From: Takakia lepidozioides
Lineage: Eukaryota; Streptophyta; Takakiopsida; Takakiales; Takakiaceae
NCBI GenBank assembly: GCA_030704615.1
Contig: CM060732.1
Coordinates: 37,989,053 to 38,049,052 of the forward strand
Direction: 5' to 3'
Length of the DNA stretch: 60,000 nucleotides
Numbering within the stretch: position 1 is the first letter of the stretch; each line of letters opens with the position of its first letter. A program made the position numbers and the translations under genes. Positions 1 through 9,972 of the stretch are shown here, in pieces. The notes below the pieces were generated by a model. The model was not told where the DNA came from. It did not search any database and worked only from the letters and a program-made list of their open reading frames with translations.

Positions 1-1642
1 AGCTGCTCCTCAGGAACAAAGACTCTCTTGTCAATATTTGAACTCAGGTCATCCACTTGAGTCTGCAGACCTTCTACATCCTCCTGTAGCTCCGCTATTC
101 TAGTATAGACATTGTCTATAGTAGTTGTGGCAATGTTCTGCACCTGCAATCTAAGCTCATTCATCTCGCCCTGGGTGAGCTTCCTTGGTGCTTTACCTTC
201 TACCGGCCTTTGTGCTAACCATACCTACATAAGGGGTTATCCACCAAGTCCTGTGTGACACCCCTGAGAGTCTGCTCCTTCGTGAGTCTGTACACATCTA
301 ACTGCTGCTGTAAAGCCTCCATGCGCTTCGCATGAGGTTCAACCAGGCCCGCATAGGTAGCAGCCAGATTATTGGCTTCCTTCCAAGCCTTGTTAGCCAC
401 AGAGAGTTCATTTCTGTTGACCATGACTGTTTGTTGCAACTCCAGGATGTACCTCTCTTGGTCAGCCTCAACCTGTCTATACTGTTGGAAAGTATTCTCA
501 TTGCGATAGATTGTAGCCTGCAAATCAACAATGAGTTTCCCTTGCTCTATTATCTCAGCTTCTGTCATCATACATCCCTCCCCTTGTCTGTTAACTTCTA
601 ATGCAGTTTACTCTAGAGCAGTTGTTAGTGTAGCACATTGTATGGTCATCCTCTGATGTACTGCCTCCAACTCTGTATGTAGTACGTTCACTTCTTGCAA
701 CTTGCCCTCATGCTTCACTTGCAATTGGTATAACTGTTGCTTATGTGCTTCATGCAACTGGTCCTGCTCGAGACTTGCTTCAATCAAATGTCCCTTAGCC
801 AACTGCAAGGCAGCCTTTGTGTCCTCCAACTCTTGTTGTAAGTTGAGATTGATCTCCTCATCTACCTTATTAGCACACTCAGTGGCAATTCGAGTCTCAA
901 ACTCCTTCCTGAGTTCTTCCCTCAAAGCTGCCAATTGTAGATGAAACATGGGATTTCACATAAGTGCCCAACAAATTGAGTGTCCTGCTTACGGAACTCA
1001 TAAGCATGGCCTGCTGGGGGTCATCATGGTGAACTTGCTGCTGTTCTCCCTGATCCTCCACAGTGTGATGCTTCACCAACCATTCAGTCCATTGCCGCAC
1101 CAGATCCTCTTCCTGAACCACCTCATCATCCACAGGTGCTGCAGTGTCCTTATATTCTACCCCTGGTACCTCCGTCACAGGTGTGGGTATTACATGCACA
1201 GCAGGGATTTCCCTAGACAGACTCTGCACCTTTGGTACCACTGATTCCCTGACCAAGCCAGAGTTTTCATAGAGAAGGTCACCCTTCTCAATTTCTGCCA
1301 CGACCTGCTCTGTAGTGGCTCTGGTGGAACAGCATGTATTAACTAAGGTACCTCTGAGACAACCGATTCAACTGGCTGTGATAGTTGTGGTACCGAAGTG
1401 ACTTCTTCTTCCATCTCCAAAGGTCGTGCTTTTAGTAATAACAGCCCTTTGTGCTCCTGTGCCCCATCCTGTACAAGAGCTTGGGAAACATCATCTTGCG
1501 GCTTTCTTGAAGCCAGTGGATCCGCCACTACAATCATACCCCTCTTCTGTCTCTTAGACTGGTATTGCTTTGTCAGTCCACCATCACTATGTGAAGAATC
1601 CTTCTCCTCCATTGCAGTGGTTGTTGCCTCAAACACTCCCAT
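1..1642 (-). pseudogene. decayed coiled-coil ORF downstream of gypsy integrase
   Basis: Several minus-strand open segments lie end to end here (about 1642-1343, 1301-897, 949-608, 571-215, then on past the window edge), interrupted by stops and frame changes. The later segments are rich in Glu, Gln, Leu and Lys with a heptad-like pattern (for example LRLQVQN and LQEDVEGLQTQVDDL near 1-170, and long Q/E/L runs at 608-949), so a long coiled coil is likely. They continue the ORF at 2939-1677 on the same strand, and I infer that all of it once formed one protein located 3' of pol. No enzymatic motif is visible. I do not recognise the family. A structural or env-position protein of a plant gypsy element is the best reading. 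Confidence 0.5.
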
Positions 1643-1676
1643 TTCCTTACGTTCTCACGCATCAAGTATGCAAGAG

Positions 1677-2939
1677 TCAAGAATAATCTGAGCAATGACT
1701 GGGCCAGACACGATGAGTGCCCTCTAACCTCTTCATCTCTTCCACCAGACCATTATACATTAACTCTGCCCAAGCTACATCCTCTCCCCTCAAAGCTTTC
1801 AGGATCTCCTCTGTGAATAACTTGCTCAAATATTGTTGGTTCTGTTTCATGGCAAACATAATGTTCAATATTTGGCCAACTTCTCTGAGCCCTGGGTACT
1901 CGGCTTTGGTACAAGCACAACCTTGAGTCTTAAAGAAACTCCCTTCTTGGAACAGATTCCCTATCTGCAATCTTGCCCTGTGCTCATCCACATCCACATG
2001 ACCCGATGGCAAATCAAACAATTGCTGCAGGTACTGGGGAGTAATTTCTATATCTACTCCCCTCACCTGGGTTACTCCCGTCCTAGGCTCAAAGTTCTGA
2101 AGAAATTGAAGCATATACTGCCGATGATGCAAGGACCAGTCCTTGCGTAGCAGCCCCTCCAATTGCAACTCCCTCGGCAGCTGCACTGCCTGCGGTGTAG
2201 CAATTGTTTGCTTCTGCAGTATCGTGGTGTTCTTCACCCTGATATCCTCCATTCCCCTCACTCTCTTCATTCTAGACAAACAAAAAGGCCTTGTTTGAAA
2301 CAGCTGAAGAAAAGCTTGCAGGACACAGAGCTTAAAGGTATGGTTGGCACAGAATGGAATAGGTAAGAGCGTGTAAGCCTGTGGGGCTTGCAAGTATCGA
2401 GTGAGAGAGAATGCACTCTCAATTCGTTCGTCCTTGCGCCACTGCGTGAGTAGTAAAGCGAGCGTGTAATCCGTTATATCCGCCATAGCTACAAAGCTAT
2501 AGCTTTGATTGCCCCTCCTGTCGAGACACGGGCTATTCGGAGCCACCCCGACTCTTCCGCTCATAACTCTTCCGATTTCTTGTTCTTGTTTCTTGGAGGG
2601 AACTACCTGCATAGGTAACTTTTTAATTCTACCCCCCTCCGTGGACATTCCCACCTGGAATGTCCAGTAGGACAGCACATGTGGTAAAAATCCCTCTTTT
2701 CTGTACTCGGAAAGGGTTCCGTTACCCCTGCCCCGAATGCAAAAATGGGCCCACAAATAGTTTTGGCTGATGTACCGGGTAGGTACTTTGACGGCCCGAT
2801 TTGTTCTCTTGCATGATGATACCCACTTCTGCAATTTATGCACAGCGGTGTGCTTCGCCCTAGTGATCACGTGTTCGTTTTTAGACATGCCTCCGACTTC
2901 CCCTGTTTGCGTGGCACATTCTCCGAGTTTGACTTCCAA
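1677..2939 (-). CDS. env-position ORF of gypsy relic, unknown function
   Basis: A 420-codon open frame lies directly 3' of the integrase relic on the same strand, which is where Athila- and Tat-like plant gypsy elements carry an extra ORF. The N-terminal half is basic, with Trp/Tyr-rich stretches such as ISQNYLWAHFC and LSYWTFQVG. The C-terminal half is helical and acidic-basic mixed and runs into the coiled-coil segments downstream. I see no signal peptide, no transmembrane segment and no zinc finger, so an envelope function is not supported. The reading frame is intact for 1.26 kb in an otherwise decayed element, which hints at late insertion or past selection. The element assignment is inferred from position only. 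Confidence 0.45.
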   Translation of the reverse strand: MEVKLGECATQTGEVGGMSKNEHVITRAKHTAVHKLQKWVSSCKRTNRAVKVPTRYISQNYLWAHFCIRGRGNGTLSEYRKEGFLPHVLSYWTFQVGMSTEGGRIKKLPMQVVPSKKQEQEIGRVMSGRVGVAPNSPCLDRRGNQSYSFVAMADITDYTLALLLTQWRKDERIESAFSLTRYLQAPQAYTLLPIPFCANHTFKLCVLQAFLQLFQTRPFCLSRMKRVRGMEDIRVKNTTILQKQTIATPQAVQLPRELQLEGLLRKDWSLHHRQYMLQFLQNFEPRTGVTQVRGVDIEITPQYLQQLFDLPSGHVDVDEHRARLQIGNLFQEGSFFKTQGCACTKAEYPGLREVGQILNIMFAMKQNQQYLSKLFTEEILKALRGEDVAWAELMYNGLVEEMKRLEGTHRVWPSHCSDYS

Positions 2940-3004
2940 ACTTCTCTTTCACTTGACGGCCACTTTTCTGACGTTAACCCGCGTCCACCTGTCACTGACC
3001 CAAT

Positions 3005-3130
3005 GGACTGTGTAACCCGCATGGGCTGTGTTGGGCTGTGACAGACTATGTCTAACTGTGGTGGACAGTGATAGGCTGTGTGACACTGTGATGGGCTGTG
3101 TGATGCTGTGGTGGGCTGTGATAACTGTGC
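3005..3130. repeat. degenerate (GGCTGTGTGA)n tandem tract
   Basis: A run of imperfect 8-11 bp units of the form GGCTGTGNNA / GACTGTGNTA fills this stretch. It forms the tail of the integrase frame, giving a low-complexity C-terminus rich in His, Ser and Thr. A very similar tract is found at 57960-58047 beyond the other gypsy relic. Confidence 0.8.
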
Positions 3131-4008
3131 GAACACCCATGTTCTCCGCTCAGGCCATACACATTCGGCTTTACGACAAGTGCTTCATGCTCCATTGGTA
3201 TTACCGGTACAGCCCGTGACTGTGTCTGTGTTTCAATATGCAAATCGTGTTGCAATGGTTTGTCGTGGATACCACTATATCCTTTCAACTTATTGGCATT
3301 GACTCTTCCCAACATCTCTTTGTTGATGGTTTGTAACATGGCGGTGTTGTTATCATACATCTTCTGTATGACATAAGGTCCTTTCCATGGTGATTTAAGC
3401 TTAGAAGCCTTAATCTTCCCCTCCTTCTGCAACCACAGAACCAAATCACCCGTCTTAAAAGTTTTCAGTTTACCTTCATCAAATTGATCCTTCCTCTTAA
3501 TCTGAATTCTGGTCATGTTATCTGCTGCATCAGCACGTACTTCTTCCACATGGTATAATTCATGTTTCCTGACCTTAATTGAATCTTCCAATTCCATTCT
3601 CCTTCCCCATTCCGTTCTCATGGTAGGTAACAAGAACTCCACTGGAAGTAAAGCTTCCATACCATAAACTAATTGGAATGGTGTATACTTAGTGGTGACT
3701 TTATATGAAGTCGTGTATGACCACAAAGCCGTCAACAGCTTTGTATCCCAATCTGTTCTGTTTGCATTGACTATCTTAGCCAAGATAGTACATAGTATTT
3801 TGTTGGTAGCCTCTGCCTGCCCATTACCCTGTGGGTAATAAGTTGTACTCTTCCTATGCACAATCATGAACTCTTTAGTCAATAGTTCTATGGTCTCATT
3901 AATGAAGTGACTTCCCTGGTCACTGATAAATTCCAGGGGACAGCCAAATCTTGTCAGTATGTTCTCATACAGGACACCTACGATCCCCCTCGACCCTACG
4001 CATCTCAT
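3052..4008 (-). pseudogene. Ty3/gypsy integrase, 5'-truncated
   Basis: The conceptual protein starts inside the integrase catalytic core. It shows the second catalytic Asp in FISDQGSHF and the catalytic Glu in QGNGQAEATN with normal spacing, followed by a C-terminal region with TGDLVLWL and SPWKGPYVI that is typical of plant gypsy integrases. The first catalytic Asp and the HHCC zinc domain are not in this frame. Remnants resembling CARACARCDQLVPP are readable just upstream near 4020-4080, so an internal deletion or frameshift separates them. There is no chromodomain, and the last 30 or so residues are encoded by the GGCTGTG repeat. It is therefore a non-chromovirus gypsy relic, and it cannot be functional. 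Confidence 0.85.
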
Positions 4009-4179
4009 CTACGTACTACTGGGGGAACCAACTGGTCACATCGGGCACATGCTCTGGCACAAATTCTACAAGTAGACTGGCGCGAAATGCCTCCTGTGCA
4101 ATGTGATTGCGAGCTTGGGCATCAAGCCGTGGCTGCAATATGCGTAGTGAATGACGCATCAATACTTATGTCGTAATTT

Positions 4180-5090
4180 GGATTCATGTATGCTTACCAA
4201 TCATACTATATTATTAGATAAACCTAAATGTACCTTAAATGAATGTTAATGAGAGGGGTGGGAAAAACACTCACCTTTTTCGCATTCACAATCTTGTTCT
4301 TCTTGTAATGTTTTTCTTGACAACATGCGGTCGTCGCCTCGGTGGTCTGGTGCCGCCCGGCGGTATCTGTTCCCAACATTTAGTGCACCAACACTCAATC
4401 CTGTCCGGGGGGGGGGGTCAAAGGTGGACGTGGTTGGACGGGGTGGCCCGCGAGGGGGCAACCTACGGCGTGCCCGACTCGATCCCGGAGTGTCAACATC
4501 CTCCGCATCACCGCCCCGGTCCCTTCTACGATTGTGCCCGGTAGCCTGTATTGGATCAGGTGCAATGGGTGGCTCCTCGCCACGAAAAACAGTCGCTCTA
4601 GGACCACAATCGATATGTGGTACTACCTCCCCATCCTCGAGGGAGACGGGTCAATGTTTCCTCACCATCGCATCCTAATTAACACACACCACCAGCACTT
4701 TTATTTCTCATAAACCGTTGGGGAAAAAAACCCTTTGCCTCAGCCTCGAGACTTTCAAAATTGGTAACCAAAGGTGGAGCATCCCTATGGTGCTAGAGAG
4801 CCCAAGACAATAAATCCTTCCTCACGTTCTATCTTCAGGATGCCCACACCATGGAAAAATTTGTTGAGACCCAGCACTTTGCGCTTATCAGATTGAACCA
4901 CATTTGGGGTATGTGAATCCTAATTACACTGTTTATCCTTTCAACCCTAAGACCCACAACTAGAATCGCCAATCCAAAACCCAGCACCATAAAGAAAAGC
5001 AAACACCCTAACCCAGTACCATATGAAAAAAAACAAAATCAAAATAAAAACTAAGAACCCCAAAAGGCCCTAAACCCTAAACCCAGAAAT
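4180..5090. other. non-coding stretch, GC-rich core, G11 run
   Basis: No gene is convincing here. The core 4320-4660 is GC-rich with several overlapping short ORFs of low-complexity composition, and it includes an 11-G run at 4407-4417. The flank 4930-5090 is A-rich with repeated AACCCTAA-like words (for example CCCTAAACCCTAAACCC near 5068). Those words resemble short telomere-like motifs but form no extended array. Confidence 0.4.
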
Positions 5091-5160
5091 GTCGACCGTC
5101 GCCTCCTGCGACACCCTCGCGTCGCGTTTTTTTCAAATTTTTATCTGGGGGTCGCACCCC

Positions 5161-5242
5161 GCGACGGAAAGCCGTCGCAGGGGGTGACGTGTTTTCTTAT
5201 TTATGGGGCTGGGGGTCACAAGCAGCGACGGCCCGCCGTCGC
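5161..5242. repeat. two GCGACGG hairpins
   Basis: Two short inverted repeats are visible: GCGACGG-AAAG-CCGTCGC at 5161-5178 and GCGACGGC-CC-GCCGTCGC at 5225-5242. The flanks carry further partial copies (CCGTCGCC near 5096, GCGACAC near 5108, ACGACGG near 5287). They resemble the arms of the large hairpin array at 20.1-21.9 kb but have G-G in place of C-C in the arm. Palindromes of this form are common in the subterminal regions of plant CACTA transposons. No CACTA terminus was found beside them. Confidence 0.6.
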
Positions 5243-5810
5243 AAATACCATTTTTACATTTAAAAAAAAAGGCGAGGCGCAAGCGTACGACGGTCGGGCG
5301 CCGCGCCCTTTTTTTCCCCCTAAGTGCTTGAAGCACCTCTTTCCCCTCCCATTTTCGTTTGTTCTTGGGGAGAGAGGTAGTTTTGAGAGTGGGGTTTAGG
5401 GTGGAGGAGAAACGCACTTGCTGCTGAGCCCGAGGTGGTCGCAAGGCCCTAAGGAGTTTGCCCCAACACCGCTCCAACACCCAAGGTAAGCACCGCCTCC
5501 TCCCTCACTTTCTCTCTTGCTTTCTTGCCCTAAGCGCGGGCTGATCTCTTTCTCCCCTATGTGGTAGGAACACCACGCAGAGGCGCAATCTAAACGAGCT
5601 GAAGAGAGAGAGAGCCGTGGTGAGCGGGGGAGAGTCGCCCTGCAGCGGCGGGGACCCGCGCCGTTGGTAGCCACGACAGCACCGCAACAGCTCGCTTGAA
5701 GCACCACCACCAGCAGCAGAGGTACGTCAGGGCAATTGCACTCTCCCTTTTCTTTCTGCTTCTGTTTACTGTTCAAAGGTAGTCTTCCTGCCCTAAGTTT
5801 AAATTTCGGT

Positions 5811-6170
5811 CTAGTGCCAAGAGTGGGATAGATCCTTGAGCGCATCCATGATGTCCTCCCCCATGTCACAGACTGAAAACAGGTTCAGGGAAGTTTTCTT
5901 CCTAACTTCATTTTCATCGGACAATTTTCTGGTAACAGACATGGCTTTGGACACTACACTCTCTAAGTCATGTTTATCCAGCAGGGTCAAGACTTGCGGG
6001 TCCAGATTCAGATCTTTGAGAATCTCTTCTACTCTCTTCTCCCAGGGCTTACCCTGTTTGACAGGGCGGTCTCGTTTCCAAGATATAGAGTCAATTAACT
6101 TAGGATATCTGGTGTTGGACATATGTTGCAGCTGAACCCACCATCTGACCTTGAATTTATCTCGTCGGGA
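5811..6170 (-). CDS. unrecognised exon or gene fragment
   Basis: A minus-strand frame is open from about 6170 to a stop at 5811. Its first Met is at 6122, but the frame reads through upstream of it (KFKVRWWVQLQH precedes the Met), so the annotated start is probably internal and this may be an exon. The composition is protein-like: charged amphipathic helices such as KPWEKRVEEILKDLNLDP and DKHDLESVVSKAM, with no low complexity. No family is recognised. There are no neighbouring exons that I can support, so it could be a captured fragment. Confidence 0.35.
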   Translation of the reverse strand, partial: SRRDKFKVRWWVQLQHMSNTRYPKLIDSISWKRDRPVKQGKPWEKRVEEILKDLNLDPQVLTLLDKHDLESVVSKAMSVTRKLSDENEVRKKTSLNLFSVCDMGEDIMDALKDLSHSWH

Positions 6171-6179
6171 GCTTAAAAG

Positions 6180-7500
6180 AGAGCAGCACAGAAGAGAGAG
6201 AAGATACTTTTTGTCATGTCAAGACAAAGACAGGACCCCTAGGGTCGTTATCATGAAAGAATAATCAGACATATTAGCCACTTCACAGTGGTACCATCCA
6301 TCAATCATCAAGCTTAGAAAATCCAGAATTACATCCATGCACAGTAATGTGTTCATGTCAGTATTATTCATAACCCAAAGAGTATGCCACTGATGCTGAT
6401 TGACCACCAGTCATGATCATGATATACATTCAGAGGTCTGGGTGGGATGGCGGGTACTTGGCCATATTTTGGCCTTGATGTGGTGCAGGTCAAATGGTCA
6501 TACAGATTTACTGTCTGCAAGCTGTAATCCAAGCATACTTACTCAAACCCCATGGGTGTCATGGAGGGTTTTTTTTTAAAAAGAACAAAAAGAACACTTG
6601 GATATCACAGATTTAAATACAGTGCTGACAGTATCATATACTGTCACATGATGTGTATGCAGTCCTTATCTTTATCTTGCTGGGTCATGAACCTTGATTT
6701 TCAGCTGTAGCAAGAAATAAAGGTATAGGGGTATTCTGGAAAACTTACCATACATATCCACCTGCCCTGTGGGGGCAAACTGTGCTGCAGACCAGTCTAA
6801 ACAAATACTGGCAGGGCAAGCCCTATTCATATCATTCCACATTTGACCATGTCATTACACCATGTCCAGGGGGTATTTCCACTTGACTATCCTGGCTGCC
6901 TCAAAAACCAATTACCAGTTATATATTGCTGCCATATTTCATTGTCAGCCGAATATCCACAGGTAGAATCTTCACCATACCCTGGCCTAAGCATCTAGCT
7001 AACAAAGCCATCCGGGTTGGAACATAACAGGGGCCAACATGGGTACCCGAATAGCTGCAACAAACAGTTCTTTGCAGCCTCTCACTTAGTTTCCAACTAC
7101 CATAAGGTAAGCAAAGCAAACTAGGGCCTGGAAAACAGATGTGTGTCTCTCACACAAGCCATCATAAAACTAGGCTGTCACAACAAAGCAGAGGTCTTCC
7201 ACTGGCTGGGCCGAAAATAGCCCATCGTAGAAAGCATTACACTTGTTCTTCAAAAATAAAAGAAGGAAAGAGGTAGGATCAAGAAAAACCATAGAGTAGT
7301 TTAGTTTTTCAACATTTTAAGATGAGTCCCTGGCAAGCGATTCCTTCCCCTGTTCTGCAATCCCATTTGACATCCAGCAGCACCTAGACATCAGAATATT
7401 AAGTGGAAGCCCTCACCTGTGCCCGTCCCAAAACCAACCACAACGCATTGTGAATTAGTGAGGATACATGAGGTGAGTAACAGGCTTCCACACTTGCTAT
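6180..7500. other. no gene seen
   Basis: Neither strand shows an ORF with protein-like composition, and I see no repeat array or RNA gene. Only short accidental ORFs are present (for example about 60 codons at 6219-6407 and 6919-7119, both minus). Confidence 0.5.
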
Positions 7501-7506
7501 CGAGGT

Positions 7507-7847
7507 TGTCAAGTTAAATAAGCACAGTGTGAAAACAACTAGAATAAAACTAGTTATTTGTATTTAACACTTGGATTTAGGTCAAGTGTTAAATCAGGTG
7601 TCAAGTTTAGTTTTGACACCTGGTCTGTCTTATCTTCACGAGAGCGGCAGTCGCGCAGCTCATCTTTCTCGAGTTGAGCCTGCGCGACCGAGCTCCTGCA
7701 TGTGTTTAGGTTTTAGTGTGCTTATGTAGGGATACAGGTTGTTGTGGGGTGGAGTCCCCATAGCTTGGGGTGCCCCTGGCTCGACTTCAGTTTCAATGAG
7801 TGATAGCGATGGATTTCATATTTCTTGTGTTGGAAGTGTATGTCCTT
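7507..7847 (+). repeat. 5' LTR (partial)
   Basis: This 341-bp segment matches 18925-19265 with a single difference seen (CAACTAG versus CAGCTAG). It begins with TG and is preceded by AGGT, the proposed target-site duplication. The final 87 bp of the 3' LTR (19266-19352) are absent here: sequence after 7847 diverges at once, and no primer-binding site complementary to a tRNA 3' end is evident. Confidence 0.75.
7563..7688 (+). promoter_or_regulatory. three consecutive stem-loops within the LTR
   Basis: Three inverted repeats follow one another: TTTAACACTTG (7563-7573) with CAAGTGTTAAA (7583-7593); CAGGTGTCAA (7595-7604) with TTGACACCTG (7613-7622); and GTCGCGCAGCTCA (7650-7662) with TGAGCCTGCGCGAC (7675-7688, one bulged base). 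The same three occur in the 3' LTR. A structured LTR RNA used in packaging, translation or 3'-end formation is an inference. Confidence 0.6.
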
Positions 7848-9118
7848 TTTAGCTTTGTTTATCACTCGAGAGAGATCAGCTTGCATTGTCAGTGCTAGAT
7901 GTGAGTTTTTAGTTAGCACTAGTATACTTGTTTTTGTTTCAAAGCTTGTTTGAGAGCTGGTGAAGTGGAGAATTATGTAATCCATATATATATCTGTCGA
8001 GAACAGAATGCTTTGCTTTGTACAAGGTTGTTGGAAGGGGCTGAACTGAGAAGCCCATATTGTTGAAAGAAGGTATTGCTTCCCGTAATATAGGTTAACC
8101 GGTGCATTGCCGGACACTGAAGGTCGAGCAGGTTCAATCTTCACCATGGGGGCCGGTCCAAGTACTAGTGGCATCTGAAATCACCGAGTCGAGCACAAGT
8201 AGAAGCATGTATTGGGGCTAGTGAGGCCACGAGAATGTAGAGCAGGCGGTGACAGTGTGCGGAACTGCTACCTGGGCATCGTGTTGGATTGCACGTCATC
8301 AGCCAATGCGTGCAGATGTCGATTGTACTTATTGGTGATGTAATGCGTCAACTCTTGAGCAATATCATTTCACTGGGACGTCTCTATCACTGCGATTTTC
8401 TTGTGGAAACAGGGTAGAGCTTTGTATTATTCTGATTTTCACTGCATCGGGTGTATCATTCGGGGAAGCTGGAAGATTCCCGCCCTTCTTCATGCCTGCT
8501 AGGCTCAGGGTGGAAGGTTCAAACTACTGCGGGCTACTGATCTGGATAGGTATACAGAGGGGCAGCGATGTAGCTCAAAGGAAAGAGGAAGCGTCGCTGG
8601 CAGTTTCATAAGAGATCGGTGACCTGCATTTTATTTCAGGGCAGACATGACTTATCCATTGGAGCTTGGTAACCTATGCAACTGCCAGAGCAGGAAGCGG
8701 TGCCGGCTTTGTCTTGATGAATCCGTGACTCGAGAATCGCTGGAAGATAAGCTTACAGGGAGGTAATGCTGAGGCTGTGGGCAAGGAGATGGCGAACGCT
8801 GTGAATAGTATGTGACTGGATCAACTCGGTTGGTATCTTAGTAAATTGATTAGCAGCAAGGTGTAAAGATAAGGGATAGTCAGTAGAGTGGATGGGCAGA
8901 CTGTGCTGCTCCAGGGTAGCAAGCGGTGCTGCACTGCTTTGATACTCTGCATAAAAAAAAGGGTCTTGAATGCAAAGGTACCCAACCAAGGAAGCCAGCC
9001 AGTTGGGTTAACAATTACTCCCAAATGTACCGTGCGAGAATACAATTTCCAGGGTCGCTCCAGATACGTTGGGAACTGGTCTGAATTCTTTGTGAGTTGG
9101 GTTGTTCCACCGAAGGCG

Positions 9119-9346
9119 GAGTTGATCGGATATTCGGCAGGTGAGACTAGTCTGTTCCTGGTTTACGAGTTGGTTGAGAAGGGAGCTCTCACCGATCGTC
9201 TTCATAACGCTGCTGCAAATGGGCATCGGCCATTACCGTGGTCAGGCAGAGTGCAGATAGCCTTGGATGTAGCGAGGGGGCTGGAGTACATCCACGATTA
9301 CACCAAGGCCCACTATGTCCACCGTGATGTCAATTCTGCTCGATGG
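9119..9346 (+). pseudogene. LysM receptor-like kinase fragment
   Basis: The frame open over 8888-9361 contains a kinase stretch matching the middle of LYK/CERK1-type LysM receptor kinases. It includes [17 protein letters not shown] (hinge region, subdomains IV-V), [20 protein letters not shown] (subdomain VIa) and YVHRDVNSA (start of the catalytic loop, where the usual Lys after HRDV is Asn). Neither the ATP-binding loop nor the DFG/APE region is found nearby. It lies between the 5' LTR copy and gag of the methyltransferase element, so it is a captured or trapped host gene fragment rather than a working gene. Family identity is secure; the mode of capture is inferred. Confidence 0.75.
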
Positions 9347-9386
9347 CCTCTTCCGTGCTAAGGTGTTCATCTGACACAATGTGAGA

Positions 9387-9407
9387 GGGAGGGGGCAGGG
9401 TGGGGGG
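9387..9407 (+). other. potential G-quadruplex
   Basis: Four G-runs (GGGAGGGGGCAGGGTGGGGG) separated by 1-2 bases meet the usual G4 rule. It lies just after the kinase fragment, in the leader of the element. Confidence 0.5.
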
Positions 9408-9972
9408 CTAGCTAAGAAGACATGATCAGTACAAACGACCGAAGCAGTTGCTTGAAGGGGCTCCATTGATTGAACAAATCACGCAGTTAAGACAGGATCT
9501 TGGGCATTAGGCCATCGCTGTTTGGAGTGGTATTCGTGACGCTTGGCACCAGACTGCGAAGTTTTCTTTCCTACACCGACCAGTAGCAAATCCCCGACTC
9601 CCAGTTTTAAAGCTCCTGCATATGTAGAGATCCGTCCTCGGAATTACGGGTATTCGCATGAAACATGTAGGGTACGCCAAAAATACTTGTATTTATTGAA
9701 ATACATTTGGAGCTTTGCTTTGATCCAATTTAAATTATACAGAGCCTGTTTTTGCCATAACTTGGTCATACAAAGGCTGTTTGACCTCAAATTTGCACAG
9801 GGACCTACAGAAAGGGGAAATCTACCTATCTAAACCTGGTTTCTGTTTTGGGGACTCTGCTAAAAATCTATGGAATTTTTAGAGTGTGAGTGTGCCACGA
9901 AATATCCACAATCCTGTTTCTAGAACCTGTGCTGGCCTATATGAGAGACAAACCTGTGGATGTACTCCCTGT

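Noticed and set aside
4239-4678. Overlapping ORFs on both strands in GC-rich DNA
   Set aside because: Low-complexity Pro/Arg/Gly products in several frames at once indicate base composition, not coding.
5396-5869. Minus-strand 157-codon ORF
   Set aside because: Ser/Leu/Arg-rich product of GC-rich DNA without conserved motif or plausible neighbours.
7722-8174. Minus-strand 150-codon ORF across the LTR edge
   Set aside because: It spans the LTR border, has no homology I recognise and is not repeated beyond the LTR part; probably accidental.
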